From: Apostichopus japonicus | Lineage: Eukaryota > Echinodermata > Holothuroidea > Aspidochirotida > Stichopodidae | Direction: 5' to 3' | Assembly: GCF_037975245.1 (NCBI RefSeq) | Contig: NC_092570.1 | Span: forward strand, 14,831,501 to 14,895,500 | Length of the DNA stretch: 64,000 nucleotides | Shown: positions 23,459 through 35,800 of the stretch, one piece after another | Numbering within the stretch: position 1 is the stretch's first letter | Layout: every line of letters starts with the position of its first letter | Notes under the pieces: model-generated | What the model was told of the DNA's origin: nothing | What the model saw: the letters and a program-made list of their open reading frames with translations, nothing else | Databases searched by the model: none | Program-made: the position numbers and the translations under genes

Positions 23459-24016
23459 GGAACAGTGTGGTTCATTTACTCAATTTGGAGCATCGGCACA
23501 CTATAACCACGAGCAAGTTATCCGAGATAACATTCCTGATACATCGTATTTAATAAGAAGTTTACATATTCTGAATGCTGACCTTAACATGTAATTCCGA
23601 ATGTACTCTGTTCTGTTATAATATGTAAATACACCATATACACTAAATGTACAAATATATACATAAATCATATGCATTTAGCATTAATTACAAAAATATA
23701 CTTTAATCTGCAGTTTGAAATAGATCCAACATTTCCCATCGGCACCTCAGTACTGGTACAAATGTAAATATTAAGCCATTGTTTTATAAATTATCATACC
23801 TATACTGACTCAAACCATGTACTTTTGATGTTGAACACAGAGTACTCTTGGATGACGCTAAACATATTTTATTTTCGCCATTTTAATTGCTTAGTCTCAA
23901 CTATAAGGGGATGGTGGTGGGGCTTCCCTCAAAACATGGAATGGCCTGATAGTAGTGTAACTATAGTGTTGTTTAATGGCCCACACGTACAAACTTAATT
24001 TTATTGCTTTAAGCCA

Positions 24017-25320
24017 TTATTGTATGTCTATATATTGCGGCGGAGCAGATGCCGGTGAAACGTATGGTTCATATGCAACGTTATCTTGCATGACGCTGTC
24101 TTGTTGGTGGTTTGTATCTGACTGTGCCGTGTCTGTGACTCTCGATCGAAGGTAAACGTATACGCATACAATAGCTAGGACAAAGTTATAATGACCACCG
24201 AGATAGTTATTACAATGATAAATGCTGTAGAATTATCAGATCCACTTATTTCATTATCAACGCCACCATTATCGTCTAACTGTGTGGTTGAGCTGTCGAT
24301 GGTCGATTTGGTCACTGCAGATGTGGTACTGCCTGTGGTTGATGTGGTACTAGTACTCTTGGGTATTTCTCTTTGAGCTTCTCCAACTCTTATGAAAGAT
24401 CTTCCATACGCGATGCACAAAACGGTATGGATGTTGAGGGAAGGAACTGCCCTTCCACTTAGGTTAATAGTAGATGTACCAGCCACGGTTTGGTTGATGC
24501 TTACGTTTAAGTATTTATTCAAAACATCATTCAATATGTCACCATCATCACCGAATACAGTCCACTGTATCTCTGCGGGTGGGTTGCTCTTGCAGGAGAA
24601 AGAGATGGGACCACTCATCACATCCGAGAAAGAACTCGGGAAGATGGTCACGTCAGGTTCGGAGATTATCTGAAACGACAATTGGCAAATGTTTTTGGCT
24701 GACCCACTTTCGTTTAACATGCTACACACCAGCGGATTTGGTATGTCGGAAACATTCACGTATTGAGAAAGAAACGCGAAATTTTCGTTCGTACGGAAGT
24801 TTGCAGATGGGGCATCGAGACCGTTCCACGTCAGTCGCTGAAGTGAGTCGGTGAGGGGCGCAACACATGTCAGATTTAAAGATTCGCGCGTCGTGCCCGA
24901 GCTTCCAATTGAAGAGATGCACCGAGGCTGAGGTGGTTCTTCAGACCACAAGGTGAAACCAACACTATGGTAAAAAATGTAACTGGTGTAATCAGCGTTC
25001 ATGCTTTGAAATCGGCATGTGAATATTATCCGCTCATGCCAACTAATATTTCGTGGAAAAGTGACTGTAGTAATAACATTTGCATGAGCCAGACTCCTAC
25101 CGACACTGCTTCTGTTTTCGAATAGTTCTATACTCCCGTTAACAGGTATAAAACTTGCCCGACAAGAAACGTTAATTGAATTTCTAAATGGGTTAGCGCC
25201 ATATTCACGAAATCCAATTCGTCTGGCTCCTTGTATTGATGTAACAACTGCGGGTTCTGCAATGACTTCTCGGCAATGAAATAATGTAAATACAACGAGA
25301 CAAACAAAGTAAGCTTTCAT
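24017..25320 (-). CDS. Three-Ig-domain receptor, copy 2, frameshifted in the membrane segment
   Basis: Start chosen at 25320 because the ATG begins a clear signal peptide (MKAYFVCLVVFTLFHC). The longer frame to 25407 would put about 29 unlikely residues in front. The open frame runs to TAG at 24175-24177 (381 aa). Ig-like pairs are C53-C102 (no usual Trp), C152-W165-C199 and C243-W253-C302. Many N-x-S/T sites are visible. A Thr/Ser-rich stalk follows, slightly longer than in copy 1 (extra STTGSTT-like residues). The hydrophobic segment stops after IIVITISVVIITLS with no cytoplasmic residues. Downstream, in another frame, lies a clear copy of the copy-1 tail (YEPY, then PASAPPQY) ending at a TAA at 24017-24019. 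Compared with copy 1, the change is a net two-base insertion around 24180. The product as read is a membrane-inserted or secreted protein without a signalling tail; a sequencing error is possible. Confidence 0.75.
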
Positions 25321-27600
25321 CCTGTCGCACTCAATCCAGCATAGGATATAATTAAAAAGTTTCAAATCTCCAAACCTTTGCATGGACCAACTGTTAACCT
25401 CTTGCAAGTCGTTAAAACAGTGCTGGATAATAGTTTACGCCAGTTCATATCATAAAATTACACAATAAAGGTACGCTATGGAAAGGAAAGACAAGCCATT
25501 TTGCTTTTTCATCCACGCGTGCAAGTTATCCAAATGATTATATTGAAAGCAAAGACTAGAGTTGAAGTTTGTATGTCTCTGCACGGCAAATGACAAAACA
25601 AGGAAGTGATAAAAATCACAATCTAAGCACAGTGTCTACTTGCTAGTTAATACTATCGGAATGGTTCCTACTAAGTAGGGGGAGAAAGAGGCTCAAGTTT
25701 TGTTTGGTGTGAAATTTTGGTGTTCCTGTTACAAAGTACACAACTGTAACTGGATCATTTTAGTTTGAAGAATATAATAGTAATTATATATGAGGGTATC
25801 CTAATATAGTCAATTCAAGGAGGTTTTCCTCGTAGAACCTCCTCCTTGGTCAGACATAGTGTAGTAGTTTCATCCGGGGTTTAGCAAACCAAACATGAAG
25901 TAATTTGAAACCCTTTCCAAGGAATGATCGTGGATGAACACCGACCTTTACAAAGCTTTTTTTTCAGTGGCGTGTGCAGGATTTCAAAGGTGTGTGTGGG
26001 GAGGGGGGTGGGGATTAAACATTTCCCTGACTGATTAAGGTAGGGGCATGAGCCTTAATGGATGTACCAGGGGCAAATGAAGATTTTAAAAGTAGGGGTG
26101 CTGACCCTACGATCATTGAAGCTGACTCTCATATAGGGGAGGGGGGGGGGAGTGGTCTGGGTTTCTCCCAAATATATGTCCAATGTTGCATTCTGAGCTG
26201 TATTTAGATTATAAGTTAGATCTATGTACGTAGATCTAAACGCTAGCCTGGTTGTGGTATTAAATAATATACAATTCACAATTATCCAGACTGATTTTAG
26301 GTAGAGGCCTGAACCGTTCAGGGAGGGACAGAGGCGAGTCATGAAGTTTATATAGTAGGTGGTGTTGACCCTAGGATCATTGAAGCTGATTCCCTTGTAG
26401 AGGGGGGGATGGGTGTGGGGGCTCTCTTCTATGAGAAATATCATTTAGCCGTCAAATGGTGCATTCTGAGACGTAGTAGTGGTCTATTTTTTTATCCCCG
26501 GATGAATGTAAAAAGCCCCCTTCTGAACCACCCCCCCTCCCCGGACTGAAGATGGGATAGGGCATGGCCCCTACCCCTACTCCTTGGGCACGCCTCTACT
26601 TCTCTTTTCGATCAGTGTTCTAACATTACGAGACAGTACACTCCTGTCATCACAGGACCACCAATTTAACATCTTCATTCGCAGAAACGACATGAAAGCT
26701 CGGCATCTGAGTAGGCAGCACTACTCTAGGCTTAACTAGTGAGTGGAGAGTGAAGGTACCACCCCAATCAGGGTGAACAGAAACAAAAATGGTTTGGAAA
26801 AGAACCCAAACGCACAGTTCCCAATTCTCAAACCTGAAAATACGATATCCAATGAAAACTCCCCCTCAACAGACTGTAGCACAAGCAGCAAATTTTGAAT
26901 AGATCAGGAGAATCCAATTCCTGGTGAGCTTTTCAACCAGGAACCCGAGGAATACGATGTACACCAGCCTTTTATTATATTCCGTCGCTTTATGCAAATT
27001 AGTTGGATAGATCAGCTTAAGACTAATATGAATGATTTGCGTATATGTGACAGCTTCCCGTCGATTTTGTTTTGTCCTTACTTAGCCAGAGTGTTTACCA
27101 GCTGTAGCATGCAAAGGATTTGAAAGTTGGGTTGGGGTGGGGAAGGGTGCAAATTCTAAATTTACCCGACTGATTTTAGGAAGGGACATGACCTTTTATG
27201 GGAGGTGCACAGACGAATCAAGGATTTTATAAAGGAGGGGTGTGGCCCCGTAGGGTCGTTGTGGTCGACTCCCATGTACTTTGGTCTGGTGGTCCCTCCC
27301 CCAGCAAAACCAGATTAGACATAATAAATGTCAAATGGTGCATCCTAAGGCATATTTAGACTATAAGTTACTGTATGTAGGTCTATCATGTCTAAGTTAA
27401 CACATTGACTTATAATTTCTACTTTTTATATTTACTCTTTGTACACTACAAGTGATAAAACAAATGAATGAAAGAACTCTCTAAATGCAAAGTTTTGCTA
27501 TTGATAAAGACTTAATTTTTGTGAGGTTGAAATAAAGGGTGGGGGGGGGGCAGGGGTGTAGATCCAATTATGTCATAACCTTCATAGCAGGTGTGGAAAT
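25321..27600. other. Intergenic, three copies of a dispersed repeat
   Basis: No gene recognised. Three stretches at about 25975-26225, 26280-26475 and 27115-27375 share the order: CTGATT-A-GTAG-GGCATGA, then ATGAAG/AAGGATTTTA, a GGG-GT-GACCC phrase, TCATTGAAGCTGA-TC-CAT, a G tract, and ATGGTGCATTCTGAG. They are diverged copies of one repeat. Confidence 0.55.
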
Positions 27601-27616
27601 GTACCATATTCTAATG

Positions 27617-28017
27617 CAGGGTTGTCCAACCTACCGTCTGCGTGCCACAGTGTGGCCCGCTGCAGAGTTGCGTCCGGCCCGCCAGAGATGCTCTACGGTG
27701 CGAAATTTTAGTGAGCAGACTTTTTGATAACAATTTGAAGCTATATATTCAATCATACGAACCTTCTGGGTCCAAAAAACTGCATACAGGTCAGTTTGTG
27801 TGACACTGTCTCAGCGGAGGGGAGGGGGGGGGAGGCGGCTGAACTTTATTCATCTGTTTTATCAGGAAGGAAAATAAATCAGTGCACTCCGCGCGCAGTG
27901 CTCACATTTTGTTGCCTTGGGCCTCGGGCAAAAAATCGAAAGTAGGGTTCATGTGGCCCCCTCCATCATCATAATCATTCCATATGGCCCTCCTCTACAA
28001 AAGGTTGGACAACCCTG
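27617..28017. mobile_element. Non-autonomous hAT-type DNA transposon (401 bp)
   Basis: Perfect 16-bp terminal inverted repeats, CAGGGTTGTCCAACCT at the left and its complement at the right. An exact 8-bp direct repeat TTCTAATG flanks it at 27609-27616 and 28018-28025. An 8-bp target duplication with CAGGG-type ends is diagnostic of the hAT superfamily. The interior has no transposase frame; it carries GTGGCCCGC and CCGGCCCGCC words and an internal poly-G tract. It must have been moved by a transposase from elsewhere. Confidence 0.9.
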
Positions 28018-28919
28018 TTCTAATGGATGCAGCTAACTGGTGCATGAGTTATACACGTTTGCTGTGTAATTCTGTCATAGCGGACTCCAAAGTCATCACA
28101 ACCAAGAATTCTATTTCAATGAGTCCGAAAATATTATTACAAGTGATGTTTCAATTAAAGGTGGGAAAATTACCCAGTTCCATTGTTACCATTCTTTTTT
28201 TATGTTGTCACAGGTGGTAACTGTTTTGAAGACAATGTGTGTGAAACTTCACAACTTGTGCAAACTAGGAACTAAACCTGAGCTTGAATTATAGCTGGCC
28301 TATTCTGACAAAAAGTGCATTTCTTTATATGAGACTTTTGATCGGTGAATTGTAGAGAAGGAAGTTGGTAACTAATTGTTCTCATGAAGGTTATCTTTCT
28401 ATCTTCTTATATTCTTAAAAAAATTACTGTTCCTTCTTGCATAATAAATAAATGAATAAATAGTGCACTTTATCATAACGATAATTTAATCCAACTATAC
28501 AATGTTAGCAATAATCATAAGGCAAAAAGGAATCGTCGCTTGACTCACTGTTTGTCAACTGACTACAGAAAAAACAATTTTCAACGATACATCAGACACC
28601 CAGTTGGGACAATCTTTGTCTACACTGTACTGTCGTGTCCCGCTTCAGAGCACTGGTACTGTCAGTATGAGCAGTATGAATATCATGTTTCTATCATATA
28701 AAGGTTAGGAACTGTTTGTACTGTCAATACGAGTGCTTTGAAGCATGGCATATGGAAGAAATGTTTAGAGAGGTATTAGCATTAGGAAATTGTCCCAACT
28801 GGCTGCATCAGAAGCATTGTTGGACATAACGTCTTCAGTTATAATAAAACTAAACGTTTGAAAAAATCAACAGCTTTTTCATTTCTGGCCTGCTTGCCTA
28901 TCAAGACAATGTGAATATA

Positions 28920-29323
28920 ATAGACATTACACATAATAGGAAAACAACTATCATGCGATACTATGTCCTGTGTTTTGGCTATGTTAATTAACATAGACCC
29001 AAACTCACACAATGTCCTGATTTACTTTCATCCTAATTACCCTAATGACTTAGGAACACACAATTCAAAGCATCAGTTAATAACTAGGGTAATTTTTTTT
29101 ATTTGAGTTGTCAGACATGTAATAGACATTACACATACAGTAGTAGGAAAACAACCATAACGCGCTACTTCGTCCTGTGTTTCAGATATGTCAATTAACA
29201 TGGACCCACACTCACACAATGTCCTGATTTAGTCCCATCCTTATTACCCTAATGACTTAGGAACTCACAATTAAAAGCATCAGTTAATAACTAGGGTAAT
29301 TTTTTTACTTGAGTTGTCAGCGG
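28920..29323. repeat. 202-bp tandem duplication
   Basis: ATAGACATTACACATA begins at 28920 and again at 29122. The two units align through TGTCCTGTGTTT, ACACAATGTCCTGATTTA and CTAGGGTAATTTTTTT with about one difference per dozen bases. Confidence 0.88.
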
Positions 29324-29609
29324 ATAATTTAGTGTTCACATTTTTGTGTAGCAGTTACGAAGGCTCTTAAGTTTGTCCGATACATATACTATGAATCCTT
29401 CGTAAAAAAAAACTGTTATACATCTTAGGAATTGTATAGCTAGCAACTGACCATTTTTGCAATGCCATACTGGATAAATTAATTCCTTGGTTGCTGATGT
29501 TTGCAGGACCAAATTCAGGCTTGAATTCTCTTCATTCTTCATGTAGTATCAACCATCCTCAAAATAAGAATTTCTGTGATATCAATCCTTACTGCTCTGA
29601 GTACGAGAA

Positions 29610-29680
29610 CCGTACAAGAACCATACAAGAACCGCACAAGAACCACACAAGAACCTTACAAGTACCATACAAGAACCTAT
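29610..29680 (+). repeat. Short ACAAGAACC tandem repeat
   Basis: Six or so 10-11 bp units of the form ACAAGAACC-AT/GC/AC/TT in a row. Confidence 0.8.
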
Positions 29681-31880
29681 GAAGGGAGAACAATAAAAAC
29701 AAAAAAATTGGACAGAATAACAAAATAAAGAAGTCACAATCTCTGAGTCTGATTTGAAACATTCCTCAACAAAACATTATGTTATAAGTGTCGTATTTTC
29801 AGACAAGATATATTCAATTTAAATCATTCAAATTATAAATAGGTGTGAAGTTAGTTCATTTAATTAAGCTTGATACGAAGATGATGACCAATGATGATAT
29901 AAAGATAAAAATGGCCAAAATATAAATAGTAAACAGTGCCATCATACTCATTATAAAATGAAGAGAGAATTAGGTAATTAACATATTAATTTATTTGTCT
30001 CATTAATGAATTGTTAACTTACTTCAATAGCAATTTAATGATATTTGCTGATTAATGATTCATGACATTATTTTAACAAAATAGAGTACACAAAAAATGT
30101 GAGAGATTATAATATTTTGTTATTTCTTTCCCCTTTTTCAGAGTTGACTTTGCCTAGTGTTAGGTAAAATATTTCTACTATTATCATGTTTATATCCACT
30201 TTGACCTTTCAATGGCAATTTATATCAGAGCATTTTCGAGATGTTTTGATAGTTACCGCAGAGATACACCGGCTTAAAACATTTCATGTAACGGTTTGAT
30301 ACAGTCCGATCATGAAAGTGACAGCCTGTCTGGGTAAACACCAGGCCTTGAAATTTGGGCTAAACATGCCAGCTAAATGCCAGTGGATTTCGCTGTTTGC
30401 CAGTACAAACAACTAAAAGCTAAAAATAAAAATAAATGGCACTGGCAATATTCTACCAGTACATAGCTCAAGTTCACCGGCGTCCCATCGTCCGAGACGA
30501 CCAACCTTATAAGGCTTATAAGGTTATAAGGTTGTCCGACGTCATTTTTTGTTTATAAACATTGCTTAGGATGTCCGACAGACGACTAGCATTTGCCGTG
30601 TGTTCAACACTTTGAACAAAACTCAGAAAATCCTTATTCTTGAAAATCAAAATCTGTCCCCAAAAAGTGGTAGTGATAGTGATGGTATCGCCCCCATTCA
30701 TGCATAAGTAAGTCAGATTTTGGTACGTTCAATGAGGGTAAAATACTACACTTTAGCTGTATGCCCACCTATTCGCATCGCTAACTTGCATTTAGCATGT
30801 CTTGTTATTAGTAAAGACAATGTGGATACTGTACATATGCACTAATGGTACGTACAGTGTCATATACTTTGTACACTACAGACCCTGGCGGATGCACGCA
30901 TGTATGAAAACGCTACCTGGAGTACAATTTGTATGCAGTGCTATACTGTGCATGTGGGCAAACAGCATGTTAATTTATGTTGCTGCAAAGTACATGCTGT
31001 ATACCCTGGGCTTACCCTCCGCTTCTGGAAATGATCGGAAACGATTACAGAAATCATTTTCACTACCATTTTCGCAACCCAACATGATGAATCATGAACA
31101 GTGTCATACATCACATAAAATGTCTATAAACTTTACACTCAGTTTTGTTAGCAGGATTTTTAAAGTTAAAACATCTTGCCAATGTTTGGGTCTGCTCAGA
31201 AAAACTTGCTTCCCTACAGTCCTACATGAACACATGCACTTTTAAGTACCACTATAGGAATGCACAATACTTAGTTATAATGACCCCTGATAACCATTGG
31301 CTTGTGAACAAAAAATCAAATGATGAAAGCTGTAACTAGTAAACAACGCCGAAATTATTGTCAAATTCTAAAGCACAAAGTTTGCCGTAGACTAGTTACC
31401 ATATAGCTACAAGTAGTTGCATTTAAACAACACTCTTTGTATTCATTAAGCATTATTGCCAATCGAATCACAAGATATTTGGAAACCTGCATTGAATATT
31501 TTTAGCATGAAAATCATCTGTAAGGGAGCTGTTGTTAACTCTGTACTTGCAGTTGATTGTTATGATTTATTTGTTTGGAAACAAATTCCATCATCTGCAC
31601 AAAGGATTGGAATTTTGGTTCTTTTAAGAAGAAGTTGTGGCTTTTGAAAAGAAATAAATATATCCATTCAAAATATTGTTTATGTTTGTAATAGGTCTAG
31701 CTGTGAGTGCGTGCACTTCAGGTTTCCTTCCCGCAATATGAATGTTTTGTGTCCCTGGCTAAAAGATTGCATCCCAGATACAGAATCCTGCGTTATTAAC
31801 AATACTGTACACTACAGTTCTGTCCAAATTTTTGCAAAGTCAATCTTGGTAAGACTAGTCACTAAGAGTACTTAAGCCTC

Positions 31881-32255
31881 AGGGTGGCATACTCCTATTA
31901 GAGTCTATATCCATCCGCTCGATTGTTCTCCTGTTTCAGGAAAAGTGCCAAAATGCAGCAGGAGAACACCTTTTTTGACATGTTATCAATCATGATCTGG
32001 TTTTTTGTGGCTTGCATGTTGAAGATCATGAATGGAAGTATGTGTGGTGCAACAATTGGGTCAATTGAGGCAATTTTAGACCCCTTTAGGCCTCCCAGGA
32101 GCAGCGTACGAAAATTGTTTTCTACTGAGTGAAGAGGTTTGTTCACAAGTGCAAAAACTTCAGGCTCTGTTAGCAAAAAATCTGCATGGTCATGGTACGG
32201 AAAATGTGGTGGTGCCATGAAAGGCCAACTTGTCAGCTATCCGGTGATAGGTTGC
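31881..32255. repeat. Dispersed repeat family, diverged member 3 of 3
   Basis: Matches 17637-18010 in order: GGTGGCATA, TC-AT-C-CCC/CTCG, ATGCAGCAGG, TTGACATGTTATCAA, TGTTGAAG-TCATGAAT, TTTTAGACCCCTTTAGG, AGCAGCG, CATGGTCATGGTA, TGTCAGCTATCC. Confidence 0.6.
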
Positions 32256-32529
32256 GTTTAGCTAGTGAGAACTTCTATCTAGACTTAGAGACCACATTAC
32301 TTTTGTGATTTAGTGTTTAAGTCAACAGGGCTTTTAATGGGCTACTGTACCTTATGCCGACATAATAGACCTGCGTAGCCTAACGTTAGAACTCACCTAC
32401 AAGGCTAAATTGATACATTGTAGTATTACTTACGTATGGCTCTCCCATGAGGGAAATCACTTTAAAAATTGAAGTGTTGGAAACTTGCAGGACATCGACA
32501 GCTAACATAATAGTCCCTGGGCATTTAAG

Positions 32530-32645
32530 CTTAAGGATAATACTGCCACCACACAGTAGTATTACCCCGTTCCACACTGTGCGGTTCATGAGCTTCAGGG
32601 TAATACTGCCACCACATGGTAGTATTACCCCGTTCCACACTGTCT
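32530..32645. repeat. Two-unit tandem repeat with internal inverted arms
   Basis: TAATACTGCCACCACA-GTAGTATTACCCC and TTCCACACTGT occur twice about 71 bp apart. Each unit has a TAATACT/AGTATTA inverted pair. Confidence 0.75.
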
Positions 32646-32808
32646 GGGTTCGGGGTCTCATACATTCTGACCATTGAAGTGTTTACCGTATCACGGGTAA
32701 AATACTTCTTTCATAGTTTGAGAAAGATTGATGATTTAATCACATACCATGTACGTGTGAATCGCAGTGAGTTCAATCAATGGACCAGTGACTTGCTGCA
32801 TTACTTTG

Positions 32809-32877
32809 TCAAGTTTGTTCCTGAGGCTCAAACTGTTGCACTTGTTTCAAACACTCTTCTAATATGAATTTCTTCTC
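32809..32877 (-). CDS. Tentative terminal exon of SETD4
   Basis: After CTAATGCAG the frame reads 22 codons ([10 protein letters not shown] at the start) to a TGA, in the phase required by exon 7. It is charged and helix-like, as the family C-terminus is, but has no firm match. A different exon further left or within 32878-34447 remains possible. Confidence 0.3.
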   Translation of the reverse strand, partial: EKKFILEECLKQVQQFEPQEQT

Positions 32878-35800
32878 CTGCATTAGCTGTACTGTCATAT
32901 AATGATGATAACTATCACTCTTAATGGATAGTAACTCCTGTAAATAAAAACAACAACAATAACAACAATATCAACAAATGATTATAAAAAGAAAGTGTAA
33001 CAAAAACAAAAAAATTATGTATACATTTTGTAAGGACGTATCACTTAAAAGCATCCATAGTTTTCTCCTTGGTGGGCAGAGGATAAACAACTGCCCATAG
33101 TAACAACCCAGTGACCTTTGACATGGGTCTATTACATCATCCTTGTTTAGACCATGGTGTGTCACATGGTCACATAGGGCACCATTGTTTTACTTTGGTT
33201 TATTTTTGGAATCAACAAGTCCAGACCTGTTGGGGAGGAGAGATTGGGGGGGAAAAGAGAAGGTGAGAGGGAGAGTGGAATTAGCTTTAGGAGAGGGTGG
33301 ATTGCAGCTAGGGAGGAGAGAAGCAGTATTTTCTTATACTCTTGTCAGATTATTATGTAGAGATTTTCAATAAATTAGATATGTAGCTTTTACCCTATTA
33401 TTGGTGTTCATTTCCATTTCTTTTGTGTGTGAATTGGACATTCTCAACCCAATGTTCCAGGTTGGAGCTTTATGACAACATTCTTACTTTAAAGCAGTAA
33501 ATATCATTATTCCAATTTTTCACATAGTTTAATCAGTGTTGAAAAGTTACAGACAAGAAACTCGGCTACAACTTCAGCAGTTACTTGGAAACTTAAAGCT
33601 CTACTAATTAATGAAAAATGGATGACAAATCAATAAAAGTCACTTATATCTTTGATTTCAGGATATCAAGTATTTTAGGTCAAGAAAATCACTTCTTGAA
33701 AATGGGAAACTTACAAGCACAAATATCTTTCTTCATGCACTGTTCGAACCAACCATGAATAACTCTTGATAACAGAGAGATTCTACAAAAATTTGGGGCA
33801 CTTGGTGAGACATGTCAAGACTAAAATGCTAACCAAGGGCAACTTTTTATGGTGTCTTTTACTGTCTGTTACTTGGACGACCAGGTCTTTCATCTTGGTT
33901 GTCTGAACAGCAAGTTCCGTTGTCCAACAAAATGTATCAAAATAAACAAAGAATGATCAATATACATACACTGTAGGAGAGATGTGTAGGTTTGGTGAAT
34001 AAATCACTTGCTTTGGGCCAGTAAAAATCCCCTTTGGATGGAGCACAGGCCTACCACTATTTTATTTTATTTCAGTATCATCTATGTAATGGGTGGGGTG
34101 GGGGCTGGGGAAGGAGTGATACCAATTTATAATTGTACATTTTTTTGGGTGGCTGGGGGTATTCAGTTTCAATACAACCTGGGTTTGTTATAAACAACTA
34201 GTCTTCCACCAGACGAGTTCCAAAGCTGCGTTTGGTTGTCATAACAGAAATTTGGTCACCTAGGATGATTACCAAGTGAAAGGCAAAATGCAAAGACAAA
34301 AATATTACGGGAGGGGAGAGGTGGTGGTTGGTGTGAAATGGTGCAAAACGTTGCAGCCACCAAAAACCACCCTCTTGAATTCATATGTTGCATGGTCACT
34401 TTACATCTGACCGCTACAGACTTTCACAAGGATAGATATCATCTTACCTGACTGCTGGTGACCCCTTTCGCTAAATAATTGCAAAGGATATTTTGCACCG
34501 CCCGTCTACTTCTCGCGAGGCACTCCTGAGATGGTTCTTCGCCCCCTAATAGGCCAACCCACTCTCCTCTTCCATATTGCTCTTGGCCCATGCACAGAAT
34601 ATTCAAACTGACGGTGAGGTGCCAGGAGGGTCCGTTCAACGAGCAACTGATGTCCCAGATGCCCTTTGCCTCTATCCTCTCAAACCTCTTCGGCAAGACG
34701 CTCCCTGTCTCCGAGACCCAGGCATCCATCACTTCTGACGAGAACTTGATAACATCCTCTGAAGAGGATCGCGAAGTGAAAAAATGGGTAAATTTATGGC
34801 GAATGTACAGTAAGTTGAACTGTTTGGCAAACACACTGGAAGGGAGAACACATAGTAGGCCCATTTACTGACACTTGTTGTGAATAGCTACAGTATATAT
34901 ACTTCTAAAACAGTACTCCTTATTTGTCAATTATGAGTCATATCTTATTTCTCTGCTTTCGTTTAATGATATTTTCTTTTGGCGTACATGGGGATTTTCT
35001 TTTAATAAATATATATAGTCAATGTTACCTTGTCCACATAGTCAAACAGTCAGTCAGTCAGACAGACAGACATATAGATAGACAGATAGATAGAAAGAAG
35101 GATAGATAGAAAGAAGGATAGATAGAAAGAAGGATAGATAGAAAGAAGGATAGATGGATGGATGGATGGATGGATGGATGGATGGATGGATGGATGGATG
35201 GATGGATGGATGGATGGATGGATGGATGGATGGATGGATGGATGGATGGATGGATGGATGGATGGATGGATGGATGGATGGATGGATGGATGGATGGATG
35301 GATGGATGGATGGATGGATGGATGGATGGATGGATGGATGGATGGATGGATGGATGGATGGATGGATGGATGGATAGATAGATAGATAGATAGAAATTTG
35401 GTACCACAAAACCATCTCCAAGGGGACCACTAACCTTTGGTTATAGCGACCACACTATGTGGGTTCGTGGGTTCCACGAAACCATATTCAAGGAGGAGGG
35501 TCTCATTATCATGTGGGCCATAATGGATGAAGACCTGATCAAATTTGTTGTACGGTGTGGTAGTTTGTATCTCGTAGCATTGTTTGATGGAATTGAAGGA
35601 ACCAGCCACCTGCTTGTGCAAGAGTTGTTAAATATGACTGAAATCATAAATTCAGCTGTAATACAATGATATTAAGCTAACAGTACTTAGAATAACCTTT
35701 ACCCTGTGGCTTTACAAGAGAACAAAAGACATTCTACACTGCTGTATAGTAGTTCTTAAGCACCTTATAAACAATTACCAATCAACCATACAAACTCACT

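Larger units (their letters stand above)
21758..24016. other. Intergenic between the two Ig receptor copies
   Basis: No gene recognised. Contains poly-G tracts at about 21838, 22198 and 22965, a (TA)n run at about 22266-22304, and at 22980-23460 a dispersed repeat-like stretch rich in TGACCTTTGAC words with a 39-bp palindrome. Confidence 0.5.
28026..31880. other. Intergenic, no gene recognised
   Basis: AT-rich sequence with short frames only. A minus-strand frame at 30516-30701 and a plus-strand frame at 30802-31245 show no family resemblance, codon pattern or splice context. At 30505-30540 there is a small cluster of CTTATAAGG words. Confidence 0.45.

Noticed and set aside
25321-25407. N-terminal extension of Ig receptor copy 2 to the first Met
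   Set aside because: The internal Met at 25320 begins a clear signal peptide; the extra 29 residues would bury it.
28200-28292. Short plus-strand stretch after TTGTCACAG resembling an exon
   Set aside because: Only about 26 codons, no partner exon and no family match.
30516-31245. Frames of 61 and 147 codons in the central gene-free region
   Set aside because: No family resemblance, no splice partners, and flanking low-complexity repeats; length is within chance for AT-rich DNA.
35050-35430. Frames of repeated WMDG and SIHP peptides
   Set aside because: Shadows of the GGAT microsatellite inside a SETD4 intron.
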